The notes under the pieces: model-generated
The model's database searches: none
Told to the model about the DNA's origin: nothing
Seen by the model: only the letters and a program-made list of their open reading frames with translations
Made by a program: the position numbers and the translations under genes
NCBI GenBank assembly: GCA_045538555.1
Contig: JAZSRP010000043.1
Location: 160,156 to 224,155, forward strand
From: Coliplasma sp045538555
GTDB taxonomy: Bacteria > Bacillota > Clostridia > Oscillospirales > CAG-382
DNA: 64,000 nucleotides
Direction: 5' to 3'
Shown here: positions 42,877 through 52,027 of the stretch, in pieces
How the letters are laid out: each line of letters begins with the position of its first letter
Position numbering within the stretch: position 1 is the stretch's first letter

Positions 42877-43938
42877 TTAAAAAAATCTTGCTTCTGTAGC
42901 TATTCTAAACAACAACCTTAAACTAACCTTAGAAAAGATATTGTTTCCCGCAATTATTTGAACTATAAACAACAAAAGCATAATCACAATGATATAGATC
43001 AATATCTTTGGAATAATCATGGCATTGCGGCGTTCACGGCGCCTTTCCATCTCCGCAACATTGCGCATGACCTCCTCATATTTTTCGATTTTTTTCCTTA
43101 TTTCATCCTCGGTCTCTCTATGAGATACCTGTTTGAAAGCAGATTTGTCATGGAGAACACGCTCGCCGGGATCTGCAATCATCTCCTGTTTGGTCTGTTG
43201 GATCTTTTCATCGGTTATGTTTTGCATCTGCCACTGTTTTTCACGGCCGCAATGCTCGCAAGCAGCCATGCTGTTGCTGTTTTTTGTTCCGCAGCAGCAG
43301 AGCCACGCATTCTCACCCGACTGCGGTATCACAACTGCAGGATACTGATACTCCGCATTCTCGTACACGTTGATACGGGTATATACTATCTTGGATGCAT
43401 TGTCAAGCTCGCTAAATCTCTTGACTTTTCCGCCCACAATCGTGTCAAGAACCTCGGTGATGCCGTTTGAATACGTTACGGACACAAGTTTTACTTCCAT
43501 TCGCTTGAAATACGTCTCCGGAATAGGAATGTACACCGCACTTCCAAACAACTCCGACTCGTCAATGGATGCACGCTTGTTTGATTCTCTGAGCTTGAGA
43601 TTGCTTTTTCCTTTTCCGATGATCCCAAAAGTCAGCTCTGACTGTGAGTATGTAAAATCAATATTCAGATATGGAATATTTTGTTTGTCCTGATAGCACA
43701 CGAGACATATTTTCAGCTCACTGATCGGTCTCTTGGAAACGCTCTTGAAAACAAACGAAGCAAAAATATCATACGTTTCTCTGTCGGTGACGATATATCC
43801 CTCGTTGATTTCAACGGGGCTTTTTTGGTTGATACCTTCAAAAGACAGTGATTCAACTACACGCAATGAGCGGAGTCGATCTACTTTTTGTTTTTTTATG
43901 CGTTTTTTTAGTTCTTTTTTTCTTGCTTTTTCATCCAT
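42877..43938 (-). CDS. Zinc-ribbon protein with a C-terminal membrane helix, unknown function
   Basis: The 353-residue protein has a very basic start (KARKKELKKRIKKQK), a beta-rich middle (about 25-195), a zinc ribbon WLCCCGTKNSNSMAACEHCG (about 212-231), a charged coiled-coil stretch (about 285-320) and one transmembrane helix (about 325-347). The domain order suggests a tail-anchored cytoplasmic protein. The zinc ribbon resembles RanBP2-like or DUF-type ribbons in Clostridia. No function is known. It ends with a short basic tail. The M55 peptidase gene is 14 nt upstream on the same strand, so the two are probably co-transcribed. Confidence 0.75.
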   Translation of the reverse strand: MDEKARKKELKKRIKKQKVDRLRSLRVVESLSFEGINQKSPVEINEGYIVTDRETYDIFASFVFKSVSKRPISELKICLVCYQDKQNIPYLNIDFTYSQSELTFGIIGKGKSNLKLRESNKRASIDESELFGSAVYIPIPETYFKRMEVKLVSVTYSNGITEVLDTIVGGKVKRFSELDNASKIVYTRINVYENAEYQYPAVVIPQSGENAWLCCCGTKNSNSMAACEHCGREKQWQMQNITDEKIQQTKQEMIADPGERVLHDKSAFKQVSHRETEDEIRKKIEKYEEVMRNVAEMERRRERRNAMIIPKILIYIIVIMLLLFIVQIIAGNNIFSKVSLRLLFRIATEARFF

Positions 43939-43952
43939 GGCTCTACTCCATT

Positions 43953-44756
43953 CTAAAATTGAAAATAATGCTCGATATCTGTCAGAATACCTTTTCTTGT
44001 ATAAGCATCAACCGCCTCAAACGGGGTGTTGTCAGGGTTTCGCATTGAACATCCCTGTGCATACTCGATACGCTTGTAAGAAACGCTCAGCTCAAACGGC
44101 TCTGTAACAACAAACGGTTTCATACTGTCAATATCTTTTACCGCCGCTTTTACTGTTTCATAAATATCATCACAAACTGCCTGCGGATGGCGGCTTATGC
44201 AGCTGTTCCAAGCAAGCGACTGCTTTGTTACTACCGTTTTTGCCCATGGAAATATCTCTTTTGACTGCTCAACACAGATATCATCAGAGGATATAAACAA
44301 TGTCTTGACTCCCCTTTTTCCGGCAATAGCAGCGTCAACAAACAGCTCACCTACATCCTGTCCGTCAATTTGAGTGCGTGTAAAAGTTGAGGACGAATAC
44401 ACGTGCGCGAGAGTGGCTCCCGGTGCATCATAGGCATGATAACCGATAAACAGCACCCCTTCAAAGCTGCTGTCAACACCGGGAAATCTTTTTCGGCTGC
44501 CTGCTCCCATTATGATCATGCAACGTTTGTCCATCAAATCGTATTTCAGATTCACACCACTTCCGTGGCAGTCCCAAACATAAACCTCTTCCGCACCGCA
44601 ATCAAACAACGCACGTGCTGCAGCATCGGCCTCACGAGTTGCCTGAAGCGCAGCAAAAGCATAATTTGGACATGACTCGGACATCCCCTGCCCATAGGCA
44701 CCAACGGCGCATGCCACGCCCTCAAGATCAACGCTGATACAATATTTACCTGCCAT
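43953..44756 (-). CDS. M55 family peptidase (DppA-like D-aminopeptidase)
   Basis: The 267-residue zinc peptidase of the DppA fold has SVDLEGVACAVG near the N-terminus and DCHGSGVN (about 62), which provide metal ligands, plus GYHAYDAPGATLAH with the third histidine site. DppA releases D-amino acids from D-Ala-containing peptides; relatives recycle cell-wall peptides. The start is ATG 44756, preceded by AGGAGG; the TTG at 44762 is rejected by spacing. Substrate assignment is from family only. Confidence 0.88.
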   Translation of the reverse strand: MAGKYCISVDLEGVACAVGAYGQGMSESCPNYAFAALQATREADAAARALFDCGAEEVYVWDCHGSGVNLKYDLMDKRCMIIMGAGSRKRFPGVDSSFEGVLFIGYHAYDAPGATLAHVYSSSTFTRTQIDGQDVGELFVDAAIAGKRGVKTLFISSDDICVEQSKEIFPWAKTVVTKQSLAWNSCISRHPQAVCDDIYETVKAAVKDIDSMKPFVVTEPFELSVSYKRIEYAQGCSMRNPDNTPFEAVDAYTRKGILTDIEHYFQF

Positions 44757-44769
44757 TGTCAACCTCCTA

Positions 44770-44797
44770 TTGCATATTTTTTTTGTTTTGATATAAT
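44770..44797 (+). promoter_or_regulatory. Promoter of the HAD phosphatase gene
   Basis: TTGCAT is followed after 16 nt by TATAAT. Confidence 0.5.
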
Positions 44798-44838
44798 ATA
44801 TTTACAAAAATTTTCTGATAATTGCAGAGGAAATAATA

Positions 44839-45612
44839 ATGAACAGACTGTCAGAAATAAAACTTTTTGTTCTTGATATGGACGGAACCATATACCTTGG
44901 TGACAAAGTGCTTCCAAATGCCATTGAGTTTGTCAGCTACGCCCGCAGCAAAGGCATCAAAGTTGTGTTTTTCACCAACAATGCGTCAAAAAATCCAAAC
45001 GACTACGTAAACAAACTCAATCGGCTTGGTTTTTCAGCTACCCGTGATGACGTTGTTACTGCAGGTGACGTGACCATCAGACATCTCAAAGAAAACCATC
45101 CCGATGAGCCGGTCTTTCTTGTGGGCACACCTCAGTTGGAGGAATCTTTTTTGGAATCCGGTATCATCTTGTCAGAAGAAGCCAACATTGTTGTCACATC
45201 ATTTGACACAACTCTCACCTACAAAAAGCTGGTGACCGCCTGCGATCTGATTCGAAACGGTGCAATCTATTATTGCACTCACCCGGATTTTAACTGTCCC
45301 ACAGAGGATGGATTCATCCCTGACAGCGGTGCCATTGCAGCACTTGTTACCGCCTCAACAAACGTGAAACCAAAATATTTTGGAAAGCCCCACAAGGAAA
45401 CGGCGGACATGATCTCGTCAATGTTTGGGGTTCCTTTTCAAAACACCGCCATTGTAGGTGACCGTCTTTATACAGATATTGCATTGGGCAAAAACAACGG
45501 ACTCTTGTCAGTGCTTGTATTGACCGGTGAAACCAAACCCAAAGATATCAATGATGACAATGCACCAGACATTGTTTTTGATGGAATCGGAGACATCATG
45601 AAATATATTTAA
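44839..45612 (+). CDS. HAD-IIA family phosphatase (NagD-like)
   Basis: The 257-residue HAD hydrolase has the nucleophile motif LDMDGT (Asp13 and Asp15), motif II FFTNNAS, the motif III lysine in FGKPHKE and motif IV VGDRLYTDI. The cap is the IIA type of NagD and p-nitrophenyl phosphatases, which act on sugar or nucleoside phosphates. The 3' end overlaps the convergent 430-residue gene by 17 nt, with no terminator between them. Confidence 0.92.
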   Translation: MNRLSEIKLFVLDMDGTIYLGDKVLPNAIEFVSYARSKGIKVVFFTNNASKNPNDYVNKLNRLGFSATRDDVVTAGDVTIRHLKENHPDEPVFLVGTPQLEESFLESGIILSEEANIVVTSFDTTLTYKKLVTACDLIRNGAIYYCTHPDFNCPTEDGFIPDSGAIAALVTASTNVKPKYFGKPHKETADMISSMFGVPFQNTAIVGDRLYTDIALGKNNGLLSVLVLTGETKPKDINDDNAPDIVFDGIGDIMKYI

Positions 45613-46888
45613 AATACCCCATCTTGACTCCGTTGACCGAGTAACCTCTGGGAACGCTGACAATCACGCCAAACGCCCCATCGGGAGTCTCCCCAAGGGA
45701 GACATACTCAAGATTTTCACCGCAAAGACGCTTTATTACACCGCTGATGTTCTCCTTTTGTGGGAGAACATCTTTTATTATGCCGTTTTTCTTCATTTCT
45801 TGCAGATAGTAGAACAGCTGACCGTGGTGCCCCTTGTCGGGAAGTCCGTCCTTGTCAAGGCGAAGCTTGAGAAGATACAAATAGTCTCCGTCAGTCACGT
45901 TGGGACGCGGAACAACAACATCGCACTTCATTCCGGTGGTAAAAGTAATGACAACGGGAACAGTTCTTGTGTACATCATAGCAGAATAATATCCCAACGC
46001 TCTGGCGCAAACAGAAGCAGCATCACCGCTCAAATCAAATCTCAAAATATTGTTTTTTGTCACTGCATTGCAGGCGGCCAATGCACAAACCGCTCTGTAT
46101 CCGGAAACAAAATCAGCCATATGAGTACGATCAATAGAAATGGATTCTGCTTGCTCTGAATCAAACAAACTATCTTTGGGAAATCTGAACAAAACATCGC
46201 TCCCCCGTGAAAATACCACTTCATTTGAACCGATTACGGAACCCGTCTTTTTGAGAACGATACCATGCTTTGTCAATTTGTTTGCAAGCTTTTGCGCTTT
46301 TTTGTCAGTCAGGACAGCAAACCGCTTTGTCACACAATTGATGACGGAATCATCACACACGTTAGCATCCAGAAAAACACCGTTGTCAAGGCAAAACAGA
46401 TCAAGAATGCCGCACACCGTGCCGAGCAAAAGCTTTTTTGACCATTTATCGTTTCCGACAATGCCCTCAACCAAATATATCCCGTCACCGGGTTTTGCTT
46501 CCGGCATTCCTTGCTTCAGCACTGCCTCTGCTCCAAAGATTACATCGGCAACCGAAAAGGAATCCTTGATCCTGATATCGTCAATAAACCTGCAAAATGA
46601 TTCTTTTATTACATCGCAGTTTATGCTGACCTTGGAGATCTTCTTGTACAACATACCATACGAAGAACGGCATATATTCAAAACCATACGTGATTTTAAC
46701 TCAAGGGTCTCTTGCGGTGTAGAAGCATCATCGGAATCACACACTGCTGCTTCATCAACAGTATTTTCCCGGATTTCCTCTTCATCTGTTTTTTCTGCAA
46801 CCGCGACTACTTCTTCGGCATTTATATCCGACGCAACATCACTATTTTTTGTTTCCTCAAGCTCTTGTTGTTTTTCAAATTCGTTCAT
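45596..46888 (-). CDS. Unknown 430-residue protein with acidic N-terminus
   Basis: The first 60 residues are low-complexity and acidic (Glu/Asp/Ala-rich). The rest is an alpha/beta protein with alternating hydrophobic strands such as DGIYLVEGIVG (about 134-144), VPVVITFTTGMKCDVVV and DGAFGVIVSVPRG. The pattern is faintly reminiscent of PurM/PurL-like folds, but no nucleotide-binding signature is present. I do not recognise the family. No signal peptide or membrane helix is seen. It starts at the mtaB stop (TAATG) with GGAGGG upstream, so it is translationally coupled and is the last gene of the long minus-strand run. Confidence 0.7.
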   Translation of the reverse strand: MNEFEKQQELEETKNSDVASDINAEEVVAVAEKTDEEEIRENTVDEAAVCDSDDASTPQETLELKSRMVLNICRSSYGMLYKKISKVSINCDVIKESFCRFIDDIRIKDSFSVADVIFGAEAVLKQGMPEAKPGDGIYLVEGIVGNDKWSKKLLLGTVCGILDLFCLDNGVFLDANVCDDSVINCVTKRFAVLTDKKAQKLANKLTKHGIVLKKTGSVIGSNEVVFSRGSDVLFRFPKDSLFDSEQAESISIDRTHMADFVSGYRAVCALAACNAVTKNNILRFDLSGDAASVCARALGYYSAMMYTRTVPVVITFTTGMKCDVVVPRPNVTDGDYLYLLKLRLDKDGLPDKGHHGQLFYYLQEMKKNGIIKDVLPQKENISGVIKRLCGENLEYVSLGETPDGAFGVIVSVPRGYSVNGVKMGYFKYIS

Positions 46889-48183
46889 TACGAGCCCTCC
46901 TCTGTATTTTTTGGTTTACCTACAAGAAGGTTATTTTCTATAGAAATTATGTCAACCAAAAGCATATCACCCACGTTGCACCCGGGTGCTTTTGTTTTTA
47001 CTTCAAAAAAGTCTTCGGTATGTCCGGTTGCATTTCCGTCTCGGTGGATTTTTTCTACCAGAACGGTACGCTCCGCCCCTACGATTCCGTCAAGAATTTT
47101 GTGGAGATGTTGCTCCATCATACGGATCAACCGGCTGTTTCTTTCGTGTCTGACAGATACGGGAACACTGCCATCCATCTCTGCTGCCGGTGTTCCTTTT
47201 CTTTCAGAATACGGAAACGAATGCACGTGAAAAATCCCTATATCTCTCAGTGTGTCGAGAGTTTCCAAAAAATCGGATTCTGTCTCTCCGGGAAACCCGA
47301 CAATAATATCTGCTGAGAGGTTGATTCCCGGCAGGCGCTTTTTCAAAAAATCCACCCTGTCGAGAATATCCTTTTTTGTATATGGACGCTGCATACGCCT
47401 CAATGTTTTGTCACAACAGGACTGAAGCGACAGATGAAGATGAGGCATAAAATTGACCGATTCCATCACCGCATCAACAAAATCATTGTTGATGGCATTG
47501 GGGGTCAGTGAGCCGAGCCGTACGCGGTGCAGTCCCTCAATCCCCGACATCTCACGTATCACCTGTGAGAGCCGTGCGCTGTTGTATGCTGCTGTTTCAA
47601 TACCTGTGAGTATCACCTCTTTGTATCCGTGTGCAACAAGGCGGTTTACCTCAGCCACCACCTCACCAAAGGGACGTGACCGTACTTTTCCACGGCATTT
47701 TGGAATGATACAATACGTACATTTTCCATTGCATCCGTCCTGAATTTTTACAAACGCGCGGCAATCCGAAAATAGACCCGAGGTGCCCGAAATGGACATT
47801 TGTTCATATACAGCTCCATCCATTGAACGTCTTGTATCAACGGATTGGCTTTTTTCCGAAAAGTTGTTGATATATTCAACAACAGCACTTTTATCTCTGC
47901 AGCCGCCCACAAAAACCACGTTTTCAATACCGTCAAATCCGGATATCTGCGAAGCACATCCGATAACAAGCGTTTTTGTGCTGCGTGCCACACGACGCAC
48001 TGCCTGACGACTCTTGCGCTCGCTCTCTGCAGTGACCGCGCATGTGTTTACGATAGCAAAATCCGCCTCGTCGCTGTTGCGGCATATCTCATATCCACAG
48101 CCCATCAACGCCTCGGCTATTGCACATGACTCATATTGATTTACCCTGCAGCCCAGGGTGATAAACAAAATTTTTTTTGTCAT
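46888..48183 (-). CDS. mtaB: tRNA threonylcarbamoyladenosine methylthiotransferase
   Basis: MtaB adds a methylthio group to t6A37 of tRNAs. The 431 residues have the three methylthiotransferase N-terminal cysteines (LGCRVNQYES, VNTCAVT, GCASQ), the radical-SAM motif CNGKCTYC and a C-terminal TRAM domain. The sequence LGCRVNQYE favours MtaB over MiaB (LGCQMN) or RimO. It overlaps rnmV upstream by 4 nt (ATGA) and the unknown gene downstream by 1 nt. Confidence 0.93.
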   Translation of the reverse strand: MTKKILFITLGCRVNQYESCAIAEALMGCGYEICRNSDEADFAIVNTCAVTAESERKSRQAVRRVARSTKTLVIGCASQISGFDGIENVVFVGGCRDKSAVVEYINNFSEKSQSVDTRRSMDGAVYEQMSISGTSGLFSDCRAFVKIQDGCNGKCTYCIIPKCRGKVRSRPFGEVVAEVNRLVAHGYKEVILTGIETAAYNSARLSQVIREMSGIEGLHRVRLGSLTPNAINNDFVDAVMESVNFMPHLHLSLQSCCDKTLRRMQRPYTKKDILDRVDFLKKRLPGINLSADIIVGFPGETESDFLETLDTLRDIGIFHVHSFPYSERKGTPAAEMDGSVPVSVRHERNSRLIRMMEQHLHKILDGIVGAERTVLVEKIHRDGNATGHTEDFFEVKTKAPGCNVGDMLLVDIISIENNLLVGKPKNTEEGS

Positions 48184-48767
48184 TGTTTCAATTCTTCAAC
48201 TGCTTTTTTGTACTGTTCTTCTGTATAGAAAAGATTGATTGCTTCCAGCAATGCATTTGCGGTAAGTGTCTCGGGAAAACCAAGCTTTTTGCAAATCAGC
48301 GACCGTCGGGCAGAGGATCCGGTTCCGCCCGAAAGGCCGTCAAAATAAAGCATCTGCTTGGTAATACTACCTCTTTGTTTTACTGTTTGCGACGTATATG
48401 GCATCAAAAGCTCCCTAAGAACTGCACTGTCCGTCCCTTCGATTCCCAATATTCCGTCAGCAGACGGCGAGGTTTTGCGTTTTTCTTTACCTTTTACGAC
48501 AGGTGCATATATATTGTATATTTCACCGTTAGTGAGAAATCCTTTCAAACGGGAACGGATAAAATTTCCTGCCCTGTCGCTGTCGGTAAGAATTATCAGA
48601 CCTTTTTCCGAACAAAGGCGCTTTAACAATTGTTTTTTTTCGGTATCATTAAACACAGCAAAGCCGTCAAGAGTAACAACAGCGCTTGAAACCACCTGAC
48701 AGACTCTTGCCTTGTCGTATTTTCCCTCAACCACAATTGGGCAAATCAGTTCAAGCTTTTCTTCCAT
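48180..48767 (-). CDS. rnmV: Ribonuclease M5-like TOPRIM nuclease
   Basis: RNase M5 matures 5S rRNA in Firmicutes. The 195 residues show the TOPRIM motifs IVVEGKYDKARV and ILTDSDRAGNFIRSRL, followed by GILGIEGTDS, which is typical of this family. The start is ATG 48767, with AGGA about 9 nt upstream; a longer in-frame start at 48812 would lie well inside holA. It overlaps holA by 17 nt. The usual partner ksgA is not next to it. Confidence 0.88.
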   Translation of the reverse strand: MEEKLELICPIVVEGKYDKARVCQVVSSAVVTLDGFAVFNDTEKKQLLKRLCSEKGLIILTDSDRAGNFIRSRLKGFLTNGEIYNIYAPVVKGKEKRKTSPSADGILGIEGTDSAVLRELLMPYTSQTVKQRGSITKQMLYFDGLSGGTGSSARRSLICKKLGFPETLTANALLEAINLFYTEEQYKKAVEELKQ

Positions 48768-49797
48768 ATGCACAGATCCTGTAAAATGCAAGTTCAAGAA
48801 TTTTTTGGGCACTGCCCCTAAAGGTTTTTATTTTGAGATCAGCATTGGCAATGACAGATACTGCATAAGCAATGGCAGACAGATCAACGCCAGATACAGA
48901 AGCCGCAATTTTTCCGATCCTCCATGAATGAATTTTTAGATCAGCGGCAAGGGACTCAGGGCTTTTTCCACTGTCGAGCCCTGTTTTTACCAAAAGCATG
49001 TCCGCATAATTTTTTGCCAAAAAGCCAACTGCCAGCTGAAAATCCTCGTTTTTCAGCTTGAGACCGTCAAGGATTCGCTTGGCTGAAACAAGATCCTTTT
49101 TGTTCAGAGCATTGGCAATATCAAAATATTTATAGCTAATGTTTTGAGAACAATATTTTTGGATATCACGCACAGATATGGGGCGTGTTCCGTAGGAAGC
49201 AACAAGCTTTGAGATCTCGCCCTGAAGCACATACATATCACTTCCGCAATGATTGAGTAATTCCCTCGGTACGTTGTATTCGATAGGCACTTTTTTTGCA
49301 TTGAAGTGTCTTGTTATCCAGCTCATGAGCTTGTCCGATGTCTCGGTTTCAAAATCCACCACGAGTCCGTATTTTTTCACAAGATTTACAAACGCAACCA
49401 CTCCGCTCTTTGGGGATTTTTTTGCCTGCGGATCAGTATTGTACTCATTATCCCGAAAAACAATAAGAATTGTCAAATAATCGGGAATCTCGCAAAACAC
49501 GCGTTCATATTCCAGCGCTTCGCTCTCCTTGAGGCGGGAGGTGTCAAGATTTTTAATTTCTATCAACTTTGATTCCCACATATAAGGCAGAGAAAAACAG
49601 GCATCTTCAAGCTCGCTGATGCTCTGTACAGAGGCATCAAAAATGCAATGATTGAACTCAGGAACGGGTGAGGTGTCTACCCTCTTTCGGATCTGATTTG
49701 CATAGTGATCCTTGGTGTATTCCTCTTTTCCTACAAAAAGGTATACACCCGACATATTGTTTTGTTTAAGACGTGTCTTTAATACATCAAGACTCAT
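48751..49797 (-). CDS. holA: DNA polymerase III delta subunit
   Basis: HolA is the clamp-loader wrench that opens the sliding clamp. The 348 residues begin with MSGVYLFVGKEEYTKDHYANQI, typical of bacterial delta, and keep the three-domain layout. It overlaps comEC upstream by 11 nt, the standard comEC-holA order of Firmicutes. Confidence 0.92.
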   Translation of the reverse strand: MSLDVLKTRLKQNNMSGVYLFVGKEEYTKDHYANQIRKRVDTSPVPEFNHCIFDASVQSISELEDACFSLPYMWESKLIEIKNLDTSRLKESEALEYERVFCEIPDYLTILIVFRDNEYNTDPQAKKSPKSGVVAFVNLVKKYGLVVDFETETSDKLMSWITRHFNAKKVPIEYNVPRELLNHCGSDMYVLQGEISKLVASYGTRPISVRDIQKYCSQNISYKYFDIANALNKKDLVSAKRILDGLKLKNEDFQLAVGFLAKNYADMLLVKTGLDSGKSPESLAADLKIHSWRIGKIAASVSGVDLSAIAYAVSVIANADLKIKTFRGSAQKILELAFYRICAYGRKA

Positions 49798-52009
49798 ATA
49801 CCTTGTATTCTCCCAAACCGGAATAAAACTCTATTGTTACGCTTTTTTCAAAGCTGAAGCATCGTGTTTTTACCGATGAGTCGGTCAAAACTCCTATGTC
49901 GCTTGCACATAGCAGCTCACAGTTGATTGCCGATGACCGTCCATTATATCCGTCTGTAACAACTGCTATATCACACACGGCGCTCCTGTCATATCCGTCA
50001 GAGAGTACAGCAATCTGTTTTCCTCCGCCACGCAGAAACACCGAAACCTGCCTGTCACCAACAGGACCCACTAAAAACAATGCCGTTTCTGTACCGACGT
50101 TTTTGGTAACATATTCTGACTCATAGTATATTATATCACATTTAATTCGATTTGCCAACAATATTATTTCATCAAATACATAGGTTTCAGCATTGTTTTT
50201 CGGATACGGAATCACAAGAGTTTTTACGTTTACCCTGCTCAAAAAAGAAAGAGTTTTTGACAAAGATTCTTCTGTAAGCTCAGTGACAACGTATTGCGAT
50301 ACCGACACCTCGCCCTTGCGAAAAATACAGTCTGTTTGCACATAACTTCCGCCAAGATCAATAAATATGTTGCTTTCGTCTGCAGAGTAATACACATACT
50401 CTGATTTTCCCGTTCCGATCTGTGCTGTCACCAAGTTGTGGGTCCTCAATGTGTTCAGCAATACACAGCCCGACAAGGCAACCATAAATATCAAAGCGCT
50501 GTACATGGCAAGCAACCCACGGCGTCGTGAGCAAAACAACAAAATGACCACAAAACAGACAGAGGCCATCAGCGGTACCCACATAAACGGCAGATGTGTG
50601 GATATGCTTCCCACGTCACGGCTGAAAATATCTTGACACATAGTCGTGATTGTATCAAACAAATACTCCGGAACAACAGACAAATACTCTGCAGCGAAAG
50701 GCGAGACAAAGCCCACACATATACACAAAAGCACAAATATCAATCCGATGTTAAACAAAGGAACCGCAACAACATTTATCAACGGTGCAATGTACGAAAA
50801 GGAATCATACTGTGTAAACAGAACGGGAACTGTAAAGAAAACCACAACAAAAGACGAAACAAAAGGAATGACCGCAATAGTTCCGATTTTTACAAAAACC
50901 TTGTGCACAAAGCTCTTTTTATCACCGTGATCCACAAAGAAAAACAATAATTTTCTTGTAAACGGCGACACAAGTATCAGCGCCGCACAGCACAAAAACG
51001 AGAGCTGAAGCCCTTTGGACAAAATCGAGTACGGGTTGTTCAGCAACAAAATAAACAGCGCAATAAACATCATCGTGATGGTATCTGTCCTTTTTGCGAT
51101 ACCTCTGCTCACAATGGCGGCAGTGACCATCACCACTGCGCGAACTACACTGGGCGAAAAACCCAACAGCGCCATATACAAAACCGCCGCAACCGTTGCA
51201 ACAACCGATCTGATTTTATAATTTAAAAAGAAAACCGCCAGGACATTGAAAAACAGGGTGATCACCAACGATACGTGCATTCCGCTGATAGACAACACGT
51301 GGGATATTCCCGCATTGTTGTATAGTTTGTAGAAATAAGAGTCCAGTCCCGTTGTGTCTCCAATGGTGACTGCTTTTGCCATTGCGCACACATAATTGTC
51401 AGTCTTGAAAAAACGATCACAGCTCTTTGACACGGATTTTCGGATCGAATATAGCAAGCCGCTTCCGTTTTCCAACTTGATTTCGGTGGCTTTTGCGGTG
51501 AGTTTTATATTCTCTGCAAGAAAATAATCGCCATTCGCCTTGCTATACACAGCTTTGCAAGAGATTTTGTCACCCACGATCACACCCTTCAGAGGATCCG
51601 AAACAGTAATCAACACAAGAGTATTTTTCTTCACATCAAGGGTATCAGAGCTGATTTTTACCGTAAGCGATTGGGTGCCGAAATTTGATTTACACTCTGT
51701 AACCGTTCCGGTGATCATATCCTCTGCACCGTCATACACATCAAAAAAACCGATCCTGTAATCCCAAAACCATATTAGCATTATACCAAGTAAACAAAGG
51801 GCAACCGCAATTGCAGCTGCCCTTGTCAAAAATCTTTTTCTGCTTTCTTCAAAACTGCACAAAAAACGAATTGCACAGACCGAGGCCACGCAAATAACAA
51901 CGAGACCTAAGCAATACCACGCCGCGTCGTCTGTATCAATGGCAATGCCAAAAACGACACCAATCGCAAAAATCGACACGGCAGAAGCAACGATGCGATT
52001 GTATAACAA
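49787..52009 (-). CDS. comEC: ComEC/Rec2 DNA uptake channel with a degenerate C-terminal domain
   Basis: The 740-residue membrane protein has the N-terminal OB-like domain (about 65-190), the ComEC competence domain with GISHVLSISGMHVSLVI (about 232-248) and about ten membrane helices. The C-terminal region (about 515-740) sits where a metallo-beta-lactamase-like domain occurs, but the HxHxDH metal-binding motif is missing: the position reads VVTELTEESLSKTL. The start is TTG 52009, with AAAAGGA 8 nt upstream. Transport of single-stranded DNA is the family role; the nuclease-like domain is probably inactive here. Confidence 0.9.
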   Translation of the reverse strand: MLYNRIVASAVSIFAIGVVFGIAIDTDDAAWYCLGLVVICVASVCAIRFLCSFEESRKRFLTRAAAIAVALCLLGIMLIWFWDYRIGFFDVYDGAEDMITGTVTECKSNFGTQSLTVKISSDTLDVKKNTLVLITVSDPLKGVIVGDKISCKAVYSKANGDYFLAENIKLTAKATEIKLENGSGLLYSIRKSVSKSCDRFFKTDNYVCAMAKAVTIGDTTGLDSYFYKLYNNAGISHVLSISGMHVSLVITLFFNVLAVFFLNYKIRSVVATVAAVLYMALLGFSPSVVRAVVMVTAAIVSRGIAKRTDTITMMFIALFILLLNNPYSILSKGLQLSFLCCAALILVSPFTRKLLFFFVDHGDKKSFVHKVFVKIGTIAVIPFVSSFVVVFFTVPVLFTQYDSFSYIAPLINVVAVPLFNIGLIFVLLCICVGFVSPFAAEYLSVVPEYLFDTITTMCQDIFSRDVGSISTHLPFMWVPLMASVCFVVILLFCSRRRGLLAMYSALIFMVALSGCVLLNTLRTHNLVTAQIGTGKSEYVYYSADESNIFIDLGGSYVQTDCIFRKGEVSVSQYVVTELTEESLSKTLSFLSRVNVKTLVIPYPKNNAETYVFDEIILLANRIKCDIIYYESEYVTKNVGTETALFLVGPVGDRQVSVFLRGGGKQIAVLSDGYDRSAVCDIAVVTDGYNGRSSAINCELLCASDIGVLTDSSVKTRCFSFEKSVTIEFYSGLGEYKVYES

Positions 52010-52027
52010 GAGATGTGTCCTTTTAAT

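Noticed and set aside
46140..46943. A 267-codon open frame on the plus strand
   Set aside because: It runs opposite to the coupled 430-residue gene, whose start is supported by GGAGGG and the TAATG overlap. The antisense product is Ser/Phe-rich shadow sequence.
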